Both the position numbers and the translations under genes were made by a program. This document shows positions 1-8,379 of a stretch of DNA of 62,742 nucleotides, in pieces (within the stretch, counting starts at the first letter, position 1; each line of letters opens with the position of its first letter). The DNA is taken from the NCBI GenBank assembly GCA_903877645.1, contig CAIRES010000076.1, positions 1 through 62,742 on the forward strand. The letters run 5' to 3'. The stretch is from an uncultured Bacteroidota bacterium (GTDB lineage Bacteria > Bacteroidota > Bacteroidia > Chitinophagales > Chitinophagaceae). Below the pieces are notes generated by a model, which was not told the DNA's origin, did not search any database, and saw only the letters and a list, made by a program, of their open reading frames with translations.

Positions 1-221
1 ACCTAAAGAATACAAAATGAGTTTTTTTAGCCATAAAACTTACCAGTAATAAAAAAGGAGCCGAAGCTCACTTTACTGTTTAAGATCAATTCTATTGCTG
101 GCAGGTTGCTCTCCAGCAGAGCCTACTTCCTCTTCAAATTGACAATCGAATATTATGAATAATTGCTGAGAAAACCACCAACTATTTTTGACCACATTAC
201 CATTTTATACAATCAAGCAGT

Positions 222-3107
222 TTACGCTTCCATGTAAGACTCGGTTGGCTCACAAGTACAGATCAGGTTGCGGTCGCCGTAAGTGTTGTTCACACGGGCT
301 ACGCTTGGCCAGAATTTGTTGTGCTTCACCCATGGCAGCGGGAAGGCTGCGTGCTGGCGGCTGTAAGCATGGTTCCATTCATCAGCTGTGATCACAAACT
401 GGGTGTGTGGTGCATTCTTTAGCGCATTGTCCACCTTGTCGGCCTTGCCTTCTTCTATCGCCCTGATCTCTGCACGTATGCCCAGCAGTGCGTCGCAGAA
501 ACGGTCCAGCTCAGCTTTATCTTCGCTTTCTGTTGGCTCTATCATGATAGTGCCTGCTACAGGGAAGCTCATCGTTGGCGCGTGGAAGCCGTAATCGATC
601 AGGCGCTTGGCCACATCTTCAGCTTCTACCTCTGCGGTCTTTTTGAAGGGGCGAAGGTCCACAATGAATTCATGTGCGCAGGTGCCGCCGTGGCCGGTGT
701 ATAATATTTCAAAATCGTTCTTCAGGCGGGCGCGCATATAGTTGGCGTTCAGTATCGCATACTCAGTGGCTTTACGCACTCCTGTATTGCCCAGCATGCG
801 GATGTAGCCGTAAGAGATGAGTAATATGCTTGCCGAGCCGTAAGGCGCTGCGGAGACTGCATTTATTGCATGGCCCGTACTCTTGCCATCGGCAAAGATA
901 ACGTGGCCCGGCAGGAATGGCGCCAGGTGCTGCTTCACGCAGATAGGCCCCATGCCCGGTCCGCCGCCACCATGTGGTATAGCGAACGTCTTGTGCAGGT
1001 TCAGGTGACAAACGTCCGCGCCTATCAGGCCCGGTGCCGTAAGGCCCACCTGTGCGTTCATGTTGGCGCCATCCATATATACCTGTCCACCATGCTGATG
1101 CACGATGTTGGTTATTTCTTTTACCGACTCTTCAAATATGCCGTAGGTAGACGGGTAGGTGATCATGATACCTGCAAGGTTAGCTGAGTGCTGTTCAGCT
1201 TTTAATTTCAGGTCTTCTACATCTATATATCCGTTCTCCAGTGCTTTTACTACCACCACCTTGTAGCCCGCCATTACCGCGCTGGCAGGGTTGGTGCCGT
1301 GTGCCGATATAGGTATCAGTATCACATCACGGTGTCCGTCGTTGCGGCTTTCGTGGTAGCTGCGTATAGCCAGCAGGCCGGCATACTCGCCTTGCGCGCC
1401 ACTGTTGGGCTGCAGGCTGCAGGCATCAAATGCGGTGATCTCGCACAGGTAAGCAGAGAGGTCTTTTACTATTTGCAGGTAGCCTTCGCACTGGTCCATT
1501 GGTACAAAGGGGTGCATCTTGCTCCAGTGTACCCAGCTCAGTGGCATCATTTCAGATGCGGCATTCAACTTCATGGTGCAACTGCCCAGCGATATCATGC
1601 TGGTGTTCAGGCTCAGGTCTTTATTTTCCAGCATCTTCAGGTAGCGCATCATCTGCGTTTCGCTGTGGTGGCTGTTAAACACCTGCTGTGCCAGGAATTC
1701 GCTGGTGCGGGTGAGAGCGGTAGGGATGTGCGTCAGTGCTGCGTTATCATCAATACCAAATGAAGAAGTGTCATTGCTTCCGGTAAATACGCTGATGATA
1801 TTTAACAGGTCGCTTGGCGTAGTTGTTTCGTCTAATGAAATAGTGATGTCGCCATCGGTATGGTAGAAGAAGTTGATGCCCGCTGCGGTTGATGCTTTAC
1901 GGATGCTGTCTGCCGGTGCGCCGGTAACACTGATGGTGTCAAAATAATTTTTGTTGTGCACTTTCACGCCGCGCTCTGCCAGTGCATCGCTCAGCGACTG
2001 CGCCAGTGTGGCTACGCGCTTAGCAATGTTGATCAGCCCGCTTGGCCCGTGGTATACAGCATACATAGCCGATATGTTGGCCAGCAGCGCCTGCGCTGTG
2101 CATATATTTGAAGTTGCTTTTTCTCTTTTGATGTGCTGCTCGCGGGTACCCAGCGCCATACGCAGTGCGCGGTTGCCGTGTGCGTCTATGCTCACGCCTA
2201 TGATGCGGCCCGGCATCATGCGTTTGAAATCTTCCTTGGTAGAGAAGAAGGCTGCGTGCGGCCCGCCAAAACCCATCGGTACGCCAAAGCGCTGTGCGCT
2301 GCCTATAGCCGCATCTGCGCCCAGCTCGCCAGGAGGGGTAAGGAGCGTAAGTGCCAGCAGGTCGGTAGCCATTACTACATAGCCACCCGCTTCATGCACA
2401 GTAGCTATAAAGCCGCGGTAGTCTTCTACACTGCCCTTGCTGTCCGGGTATTGCACCAGTGCGCCGAAGTAACTAGTATCTATATCTGCCACGCGGAAGT
2501 CGCCAAACACTACCTCTATGCCTAGTGGTAATGCTCGGGTCACCACCACATCCTTTGTTTGTGCAAACACACCATGGTCTACAAAAAATTTAGGGCGCTC
2601 CAGGTTGTCGTGGTTTTTATTCAGCGTATGAAAGAACATGCTCATCGCCTCTGCGGCCGATGTCGCTTCATCAAGCAACGATGCGTTGGAAAGCGGCAGG
2701 CCCGTGAGGTCGGTCACCATGGTCTGGTAGTTCAGCAGGCTCTCTAACCTTCCCTGGCTGATCTCGGCCTGGTAAGGCGTGTACTGTGTGTACCAGCCCG
2801 GGTTTTCAAATATATTGCGCAGTATCACGCTGGGGGTATGTGTGTCGTAGTAGCCCTGGCCTATATAGTTCTTGTACACCTTATTTTTCTGCGATACCTC
2901 TTTCAGCTCGTGCAGGTATTGTGCTTCGCTCTGTGGCGTCGGCAGGCGCAGTTGGTGGTCCATACGTATCGACTGTGGCACTGTGCGCGATATCAGTTCT
3001 TCCATATTGGCCACGCCCGTTACGCGCAGCATTTCTTTGGTGTCTTCTGCTCCGGGGCCTATATGCCTGCCGGTAAATTCTTCGTTCTGAATGGAAAATA
3101 AACTCAT
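222..3107 (-). CDS. gcvP: Glycine dehydrogenase (decarboxylating), P-protein
   Basis: This is the P-protein of the glycine cleavage system. It decarboxylates glycine with pyridoxal phosphate and passes the aminomethyl group to the lipoyl arm of GcvH. The 961 residues match the usual single-chain P-protein length. The N-terminal half has FTGRHIGPG near the start and the family block with [23 protein letters not shown]. The C-terminal half has the PLP-lysine motif [17 protein letters not shown] near residue 706. The gene stands alone: no gcvT, gcvH or lpd lies in the window, so the other components must be elsewhere, as is common in Bacteroidota. A TAnnTTTG promoter box lies about 50 bases upstream. 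No terminator was recognised in the 221 bases downstream. Confidence 0.98.
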   Translation of the reverse strand: MSLFSIQNEEFTGRHIGPGAEDTKEMLRVTGVANMEELISRTVPQSIRMDHQLRLPTPQSEAQYLHELKEVSQKNKVYKNYIGQGYYDTHTPSVILRNIFENPGWYTQYTPYQAEISQGRLESLLNYQTMVTDLTGLPLSNASLLDEATSAAEAMSMFFHTLNKNHDNLERPKFFVDHGVFAQTKDVVVTRALPLGIEVVFGDFRVADIDTSYFGALVQYPDSKGSVEDYRGFIATVHEAGGYVVMATDLLALTLLTPPGELGADAAIGSAQRFGVPMGFGGPHAAFFSTKEDFKRMMPGRIIGVSIDAHGNRALRMALGTREQHIKREKATSNICTAQALLANISAMYAVYHGPSGLINIAKRVATLAQSLSDALAERGVKVHNKNYFDTISVTGAPADSIRKASTAAGINFFYHTDGDITISLDETTTPSDLLNIISVFTGSNDTSSFGIDDNAALTHIPTALTRTSEFLAQQVFNSHHSETQMMRYLKMLENKDLSLNTSMISLGSCTMKLNAASEMMPLSWVHWSKMHPFVPMDQCEGYLQIVKDLSAYLCEITAFDACSLQPNSGAQGEYAGLLAIRSYHESRNDGHRDVILIPISAHGTNPASAVMAGYKVVVVKALENGYIDVEDLKLKAEQHSANLAGIMITYPSTYGIFEESVKEITNIVHQHGGQVYMDGANMNAQVGLTAPGLIGADVCHLNLHKTFAIPHGGGGPGMGPICVKQHLAPFLPGHVIFADGKSTGHAINAVSAAPYGSASILLISYGYIRMLGNTGVRKATEYAILNANYMRARLKNDFEILYTGHGGTCAHEFIVDLRPFKKTAEVEAEDVAKRLIDYGFHAPTMSFPVAGTIMIEPTESEDKAELDRFCDALLGIRAEIRAIEEGKADKVDNALKNAPHTQFVITADEWNHAYSRQHAAFPLPWVKHNKFWPSVARVNNTYGDRNLICTCEPTESYMEA

Positions 3108-3157
3108 AATAGCTGTATGATAATGTAAAATGAATGATTCCTAAAATAAATGAGGTG

Positions 3158-3165
3158 CAAAGATA
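3158..3165 (-). promoter_or_regulatory. Bacteroidota -7 promoter box for gcvP
   Basis: On the minus strand the sequence TATCTTTG fits the Bacteroidota -7 consensus TAnnTTTG. It ends about 50 bases before the gcvP start codon. No convincing -33 TTG was found at the expected distance. Confidence 0.5.
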
Positions 3166-3221
3166 ATTTAATTGCAGGAAATGGGGAGGAATGAAATATT
3201 GTAATTTATCTCTTATGTTTT

Positions 3222-3464
3222 ATGAATTATGGCTTCTTTCGACGCGCTTTTCATAAATTTATAAAAAAGGACATCGGCATGAATGCTGAAAATCACCATC
3301 GGCGGAAGGGGATTAGCTCAGTGCCCTCATTTTCCTCAGACCAACTCATCATCCTTGATGAACGCAGGGCCGAAATGCTAAGTGGTCAAAATATAGCCAC
3401 AGATTAGCAAACAATGCACAATAATATCAGGAGAAAATACAAAGAAATGAATACAGTCAGGTAG
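3222..3464 (+). pseudogene. Possible decayed antitoxin-like ORF with in-frame stop
   Basis: A 61-codon reading frame ends at a TAG at 3405-3407. The same frame stays open for 18 more codons (QTMHNNIRRKYKEM...) to a second TAG at 3462-3464. The region around LDERRAEMLSGQ, followed by a short basic stretch, loosely resembles the C-terminal LDxRxxxxxSG...W part of small addiction-module antitoxins. One G-to-A change (TGG to TAG) would explain the internal stop. No partner toxin is adjacent. The similarity is from memory and weak; this could simply be noncoding intergenic sequence. Confidence 0.2.
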
Positions 3465-3493
3465 TATATTTATAGAGGTGCTATCCGGGAGGG

Positions 3494-3604
3494 CCACCAC
3501 ATAGGCACATAGGCCACATAGGCGGGAGTAATCAAGCCTATGTGGTCTTTAAACTTGTGAGGGCAGACCACATAGGCTATGTGCGCTATGTGCCTATGTG
3601 GTGG
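3494..3604. repeat. Nested palindromic repeat built on CCACATAGG
   Basis: A perfect 19-bp inverted repeat (CCACCACATAGGCACATAG at 3494-3512, its complement at 3586-3604) encloses further palindromes. CCACATAGGC at 3514-3523 pairs with GCCTATGTGG at 3536-3545. AGCCTATGTGGTCT at 3535-3548 pairs with AGACCACATAGGCT at 3566-3579. The inner arms share sequence, so the structure can fold in alternative ways. It lies in the 750-base gap between gcvP and the first NHL gene. It looks like a REP-type intergenic element or a structured RNA. No ORF uses it. Confidence 0.75.
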
Positions 3605-3857
3605 AAGATCTCGCGCCGATAGACCGATAACTTGGTGCACAATACCATCTGCACTTCAAAAATCGGCATTAAACGTGCCTTTGCGAACTTAAAACACCAT
3701 CTGTGCGAACATCTGTGCGCCCTTTGCGAGAACTTTTCTCGTGACGGAATTTGATATTTAAACAGCATAACACCTCCCTCTCCTTCGGAGAAGGCCGGGG
3801 AGAGGTCGTTATATCCCCAAAATATTATAATTTTATACCCAATTAGCCACACTCTTA
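3605..3857. other. Intergenic repeat-rich stretch without a gene
   Basis: This rest of the gap holds CTTTGCGA and ATCTGTGCG motifs repeated between 3675 and 3730. It also holds an imperfect palindrome at 3773-3805 (CCTTC-GGA-GAAGG at 3782-3794 inside C-rich and G-rich flanks). Such sequences look like the small intergenic repeats common in Bacteroidota genomes. No coding sequence is supported, and no clear TAnnTTTG box was seen just before the gene at 3858. Confidence 0.5.
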
Positions 3858-5222
3858 ATGAAAAGACTATTCCTCCTTACGCTGCTGCTTGTTCCCTGCC
3901 TGCTCCATGCCCAGATCATCACTACCTACGCCGGCACAGGTGCGCCCGGCTTTAGTGGCGACTACGGTGCTGCTACAAATGCCTCATTCCATATGCCGGT
4001 GGCAGTGGTTACCGATGCCTATGGCAACCTGTTCGTTACCGATGTGGTCAATAACCGGGTGAGGAAGATAGATAAATACGGTACCGTTATTCCTTATGCA
4101 GGCAACGGCAACATAGGCGCAGCCGGTGATGGCGGACAGGCAGTTGATGCCGAGTTTTATGGTATCTGTGGCCTGGCCATTGATAATGCAGGCAACCTCT
4201 GCATTGCCGATCAGTTCAACAACAAGATCAGGCGGGTAGATGTGAACACAGGCATCATTACCACTATCGCGGGCAACGGTACCGGCGGTTTTACCGGCGA
4301 TGGCGGCCATGCCACAGCCTCATCGCTACACGGCCCCGGCTGGATCACCTACGACAACAACGGCAACCTCTATATCTCCGACATCGGCAACAGCCGCATC
4401 CGCAGGGTCAATCCCGCTGGCATCATCACCACGGTTGTGGGCAATGGTACTATTGCCTATTATGGCGATGGCCTGCAGGGCACTGCCGCATCGCTCAACC
4501 AGCCTCGTGGCCTCGTCTGCGATCCGTCCGGCAACCTCTATATTGCCGACGAGCAGAACCACCGCATCCGCAAGCTCAATACCACCTCCGGCATCATGAG
4601 CACTGTTGCCGGCAATGGCAGTTATGTATACAATGGCGACAGCCTGGCCGCCACAGCCGCAGGCATGGTGCCCGAGGGGCTGCGCTTTGATGCCGCAGGC
4701 AATTTATACTATGCCGACTCCAGCACCACCGGCAGCGGCAACAGGGTGCGCGCCATCACACCAGGCGGCATGCTCTTTACCATAGCAGGCACAGGCGCCG
4801 CAGGCTATTTTGGCGATAGCCTACATGCCGATACTGCCTGGCTTTCCGGCCCTACTGATATGGATTTTGACCCCTGCGGAGGAATTTTTATTGCCGATGC
4901 CGGTAACAACCGCATCCGCCACATTACTTATATTACTGATTCTGCCTGCTATGCCCTTGGTGTAAACAATGTCGTGGAGAACCAATTCAATATTTATCCG
5001 AACCCCGCAAATGACCTCCTGCACATCGACAATGTTACAGCCACCACACACTATAGCCTCTTCAATATGGTTGGGGTGAGCGTCATACAGGGTACTTTGC
5101 AGCCGGGTACCAACACTATATCACTGGGCCTTATCGCGCAAGGCATCTACACCCTGCAATTCGCAGTAGGGGCCGGGCTTGCCCCTGCCCCCCTCGTGCA
5201 GAGAAAAATAATAAAATTGTAA
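3858..5222 (+). CDS. NHL-repeat secreted protein with T9SS sorting domain
   Basis: A 454-residue exported protein. It has a signal peptide (MKRLFLLTLLLVPCLLHAQ), then about six NHL propeller repeats of the form AGNG..GFxGDGG.A..A.L..P.G...D..GNLYIAD..N.RIRK. From about residue 375 it has a T9SS type A sorting domain with the motif IYPNPANDLLHIDN. The NHL repeats should fold as a beta-propeller, probably for binding at the cell surface; the ligand is unknown. The next gene (5320) is a paralogue in the same direction, so the pair arose by tandem duplication. Oddity: the last ten or so residues before RKIIKL read VGAGLAPAPLVQ, which is a palindromic repeat element inserted in frame (see 5160-5199). 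Confidence 0.9.
   Translation: MKRLFLLTLLLVPCLLHAQIITTYAGTGAPGFSGDYGAATNASFHMPVAVVTDAYGNLFVTDVVNNRVRKIDKYGTVIPYAGNGNIGAAGDGGQAVDAEFYGICGLAIDNAGNLCIADQFNNKIRRVDVNTGIITTIAGNGTGGFTGDGGHATASSLHGPGWITYDNNGNLYISDIGNSRIRRVNPAGIITTVVGNGTIAYYGDGLQGTAASLNQPRGLVCDPSGNLYIADEQNHRIRKLNTTSGIMSTVAGNGSYVYNGDSLAATAAGMVPEGLRFDAAGNLYYADSSTTGSGNRVRAITPGGMLFTIAGTGAAGYFGDSLHADTAWLSGPTDMDFDPCGGIFIADAGNNRIRHITYITDSACYALGVNNVVENQFNIYPNPANDLLHIDNVTATTHYSLFNMVGVSVIQGTLQPGTNTISLGLIAQGIYTLQFAVGAGLAPAPLVQRKIIKL
5160..5199. repeat. 40-bp palindromic repeat element inside the NHL gene
   Basis: This stretch matches two intergenic copies at 36543-36582 and 36613-36652 with about three mismatches in 40 bases. Its core, GGGGCCGGGCTTGCCCC, is palindromic. 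Here it is translated as part of the T9SS sorting domain (VGAGLAPAPL) without breaking the frame. Confidence 0.8.
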
Positions 5223-5319
5223 ACAGGCTTTCCGCCCAACCTTTTGTACAAAAAATGGCGTCTCATCTGTATGTGTAAGTGCCCGATGTGTGCTGACCTC
5301 ACCCCATATATGAACGATC

Positions 5320-6675
5320 ATGAAAAAAACACTACTGCTTGTTTCCATTCTTTTCTTGTTAGCGCTCGGCTATTGCTCCAATGCGCAGATCATCAGCACC
5401 ATAGCCGGAAATGGTACCGTTGGGTATGGCGGGGATGGCGGTATGGCTACTGCGGCTGAGTTCCATTACCCGGTCGGCATAGGCGTTGATGCGGCAAATA
5501 CCCTCTATATTGGAGACTATACGAATGACCGGATCCGCAAAATAACACCGACTGGTATAATCACTACTGTAGCCGGCAATGGTACACATGGGTATAGTGG
5601 AGACGGCGGTTCGGCTACCGCAGCCCAACTGGCGTGGCCATCGCATGTGGCCGTAGACGCAGGCGGGAACTTGTATATAGCAGATAATGCCAACAATCGA
5701 GTTCGCAAAGTAGATCCGGCAGGCATTATCACTACAATAGCCGGTAACAGTGGTATCCATGGGTATAGCGGAGATGGAGGCCCTGCGAGCGCAGCCATGT
5801 TATACATTCCTGACGATGTGGTTTACGATCATTTTACCGGCAACTTGTATATTACTGAAGCAGGCAATCATTGCATTCGGAAGATGACTCCTGGTGGCAT
5901 CATCACTACTGTTGCTGGTAATGGAACGTTTGGATTTAGCGGAGATGGTGGCGCTGCAACATCAGCACAGTTGAATACTCCTTATGGTATCGCGATTGAT
6001 GCTGCCGGCAATATTTTTATCGCTGACTTCAATAATTATCGGATCCGGAAGGTCGATACTGAAGGTAAGATCACGACTGTAGCCGGAACAGGGGTCAATG
6101 CATATAGCGGTGATGGGGGTCCGGCTACTGCGGCAGAGATTAGTGAAGTACAGTGCGTGATCGTTGATGGCGAGGGGAATGTATATTTTGCCGACACAGA
6201 TAATGAGCGCATACGTAAAATAAACACTGCGGGTACTATCAGCACTATTGCTGGTACGGGCACCGCCGGGCACACTGGCGATGGCGGCTTTGCGACTGCC
6301 GCAGAGCTGTACGACCCCACAGGCCTGGTTATTGATGGTCATGGTAATATGGATGTTGTGGAATTGGCAGATTGCTATATCCGTAAAATATCTTCCGTGG
6401 TAACCGGCGTCGGACCCGTTGCGAAAACACAGGCTGCTTTTATGAATGTTTATCCTAATCCGAATGCTGGTATATTCCGGGTTAGCTTATCTTCTCCCGT
6501 TCAGGAGGAGGTTTCGGTCTCTCTTGCAAACGCTTTCGGCGAAAAGGTAAAAGAATGGAATATGGCTACAAATCAGGAGATGGAGGTACAACTAAATATT
6601 CCATCGGGTACGTATTTGATATCTGCAGTTTCTGGTGGGCAAAAAGTCTCAGCAAAAGTCTTTGTTGGGCAATAA
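5320..6675 (+). CDS. NHL-repeat secreted protein with T9SS sorting domain
   Basis: A 451-residue paralogue of the preceding gene. It has a signal peptide (MKKTLLLVSILFLLALGYCSNAQ) and six NHL-type repeats with strongly conserved ITTVAGNGTxGYSGDGGxATAAxL and GNLYIADxxNNRIRKV blocks. From about residue 375 it has a T9SS sorting domain with VYPNPNAGIFRVS and a C-terminal GTYLISAVSGGQKVSAKVFVGQ-like strand. It is predicted to be a surface-displayed or released beta-propeller. The repeats are more alike here than in the neighbour, and this copy lacks the palindromic insertion. The 97-base gap before it has no terminator, so the two may be co-transcribed. Confidence 0.9.
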   Translation: MKKTLLLVSILFLLALGYCSNAQIISTIAGNGTVGYGGDGGMATAAEFHYPVGIGVDAANTLYIGDYTNDRIRKITPTGIITTVAGNGTHGYSGDGGSATAAQLAWPSHVAVDAGGNLYIADNANNRVRKVDPAGIITTIAGNSGIHGYSGDGGPASAAMLYIPDDVVYDHFTGNLYITEAGNHCIRKMTPGGIITTVAGNGTFGFSGDGGAATSAQLNTPYGIAIDAAGNIFIADFNNYRIRKVDTEGKITTVAGTGVNAYSGDGGPATAAEISEVQCVIVDGEGNVYFADTDNERIRKINTAGTISTIAGTGTAGHTGDGGFATAAELYDPTGLVIDGHGNMDVVELADCYIRKISSVVTGVGPVAKTQAAFMNVYPNPNAGIFRVSLSSPVQEEVSVSLANAFGEKVKEWNMATNQEMEVQLNIPSGTYLISAVSGGQKVSAKVFVGQ

Positions 6676-6940
6676 AAAACCTTTCACTTTTGTGCTCCGT
6701 AGCCTCTCCTGCTCCCTTTGTTTGCCCGCCATAGCTATAGCGAAGGAGGGAGGGCAGGGAGACTCCCCGGTTCGCGCAGGACAGGTGACACCAACACTAG
6801 AAAAACGAGTAAATTAATTGATATACTACGTTAATAAACTAACCTGAAGGACATCCATTTTGTTTGCAACAGATAACAAGGCCAGTTTCGTGAATCTAAA
6901 TTATTTTTAGAAATTCTATACTTTATTTAACTTTGTATCA

Positions 6941-7235
6941 ATGGTTATTATCAGTTATGCGGCCATAAGGAACTTTTACCTAAAGCACCCCCGATGCCGA
7001 GGATGCTTTGAATAACTGGTATCATGAGGTCGGATTAGCTGATTGGAGTAATTTTCATGAAGTGAAAAATAGCTTCAATGCTACTGATGCCGTAGGTAAT
7101 GACCGTTATGTATTTAATGTTAGGGGCAATAGGTACAGGATCGTGGCAATAATCAAATTTAAAGCCAGGACCGTGTATATAAGATTTGTGGGTACACATT
7201 CCGCTTACGATAAAATAGATGCTTCAACAATATAA
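6941..7235 (+). pseudogene. higB: HigB-type toxin, frameshifted near the N-terminus
   Basis: The downstream part encodes NNWYHEVGLADWSNFHEVKNSF, then VFNVRGNRYRIVAIIKF and YIRFVGTHSAYDKIDASTI. This is the core of HigB/RelE-fold mRNA interferases. The missing N-terminus is present upstream in another frame: from ATG at 6941 the sequence reads MVIISYAAIRNFYLKHP, and removing one C from the five-C run at 6988-6992 joins it to DAEDALNNWY. The joined protein would have about 97 residues, the normal HigB length. As written, the upstream frame stops soon after the C run. It may be a real inactivating mutation, a sequencing error in a homopolymer, or +1 slippage at CCC-C. The antitoxin follows after 11 bases. 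Confidence 0.85.
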
Positions 7236-7246
7236 ACGGTCAAAAA

Positions 7247-7675
7247 ATGAGTGCCACATTAAAAAGAAACACTGGAACAATACAGCCGCGAATAGCTGAG
7301 ACTACAACTGGCCGGGCTGTAATGAGTCATAATGAGTACACGCAAATAATGGCGAAAATAGACGCCCTTATAGAGATACCGGACAGTAAGCTCACTAAAG
7401 CTCAGGCAAAGGAATTAAATACCTTGGTCTTGGAAGCACAGCAGTACGAGCGATCTGTTTACACCATAAAGCCCCCAACCACTTTTGACGGCATTTTAGA
7501 AATGAAAATGTATGAGCTGAAACTCAATCAGGGCGAAATGGCAAAGAAACTAAAAGTAAGCACCGCAAAATTCTCATTGATACTAAGTGGCAAACAAAAG
7601 CCCGACATCCCGCTTTTAAAAGCAGTCCGTGAAACACTCGGCATTGACGGCAACTACTTGCTGAGTGTTCTGTAG
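7247..7675 (+). CDS. higA: HigA-type antitoxin, XRE-family HTH
   Basis: A 142-residue protein with an XRE/Cro-type helix-turn-helix at about residues 88-140 (MYELKLNQGEMAKKLKVSTAKFSLILSGKQKPDIPLLKAV). The N-terminal half should contact the toxin. Order (toxin first), the 11-base spacing and the toxin family identify it as the antitoxin of a higBA module, which normally neutralises the HigB endoribonuclease and represses its own operon. The antitoxin frame is intact although the toxin is frameshifted; an antitoxin can persist after toxin loss. Confidence 0.85.
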   Translation: MSATLKRNTGTIQPRIAETTTGRAVMSHNEYTQIMAKIDALIEIPDSKLTKAQAKELNTLVLEAQQYERSVYTIKPPTTFDGILEMKMYELKLNQGEMAKKLKVSTAKFSLILSGKQKPDIPLLKAVRETLGIDGNYLLSVL

Positions 7676-8294
7676 CGTAGGGCAAGTAACAATCCCAACT
7701 CATTGAGTTATCAAGCCATCGGGTCATTGAGCAATCATTTATTATATCTATTTTATAAAACCACCCATAACTAAAAGGTGTTGGCTCGTATTACATTCTT
7801 CACGACCTTTATGTCGTAAAAACGGGGGCGTAATCACATTCTATTTATCCTGCAAATTCTGGCCATTCTGATTCAGACAAGTAAACCAAAATCAGGATTA
7901 CCCAATGTCCCATGCACAGAAAATGGGACATCCAATGTGACATTTTCACATGATAAAAACCTCAATAACCCCTTACCCACATATCACACATGCGAATGTA
8001 TTATATGGCGTTATCCACAATTTTTTTTAAAACCAAGTAGGACATAGGGGCATCGTGAGCACCGAAATCCCCCGAACATCAAACTTAATATTTGGCCCCG
8101 AAGGCCATGAGGATGGGATTTGGTCACTGGAATTTGGAATTTAGCACTTGTGATTTGGCCACTGTGATTTGGATTTTGGAATTTAACCCCCGGAATTTGA
8201 AATATAATATACCAATCCGTTAGTATATCAGCCACTCTGCAATCATATTGCCAATTAATATTCGCAAAGGGCTTTTATTTTTTATATTTAATCC
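7676..8294. other. Long intergenic region with small repeats
   Basis: No gene is supported here. It holds a 9-bp inverted repeat (ATGTCCCAT at 7905-7913, ATGGGACAT at 7923-7931) and a perfect DnaA-box sequence TTATCCACA at 8011-8019 followed by a T-run. It also contains the GGAATTTGG repeat block at 8085-8200 and a stretch near 7705-7745 (CATTGAGCAATCATTTATT) that resembles one at 36720-36740. A short ORF on the minus strand here is only translated repeat. Confidence 0.6.
8085..8200. repeat. GGAATTTGG-type intergenic repeat block
   Basis: GATTTGG and GGAATTTGG units recur several times. The left edge, CCCGAAGGCCATGAGGATGG followed by GATTTGG, parallels CCCGATAGCTATCAGGATGG followed by AATTTGG at 38668-38696, so both belong to one dispersed repeat family. 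Confidence 0.65.
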
Positions 8295-8302
8295 TATATT
8301 TG
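8295..8302 (+). promoter_or_regulatory. -7 promoter box for secDF
   Basis: TATATTTG matches the Bacteroidota TAnnTTTG box exactly and is 78 bases before the secDF start codon. The resulting leader contains the hairpin at 8314-8334. Confidence 0.6.
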
Positions 8303-8313
8303 CACCCCCGTTG

Positions 8314-8334
8314 CACGGATATTATATATCCGTG
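8314..8334 (+). promoter_or_regulatory. Hairpin in the secDF leader
   Basis: CACGGATAT and ATATCCGTG form a perfect 9-bp stem with a 3-base loop. A few bases later comes TATTTTTTAATT. The shape is that of a weak terminator or attenuator inside the 5' untranslated region, about 45 bases before the start codon. Its function is unknown. Confidence 0.5.
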
Positions 8335-8379
8335 GTGGGTATTTTTTAATTCTATTACGAAGATAAATTTAACGAACCC

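Noticed and set aside
6676-6940. Short ORF at 6635-6817 and possible gene between the NHL gene and higB
   Set aside because: It overlaps the end of the NHL gene in another frame and translates C-rich intergenic repeat. No signal peptide or domain is seen.
8011-8235. 74-codon ORF on the minus strand
   Set aside because: It is a translation of the GGAATTTGG repeat block (repeated KFQIP-like segments), not a gene.
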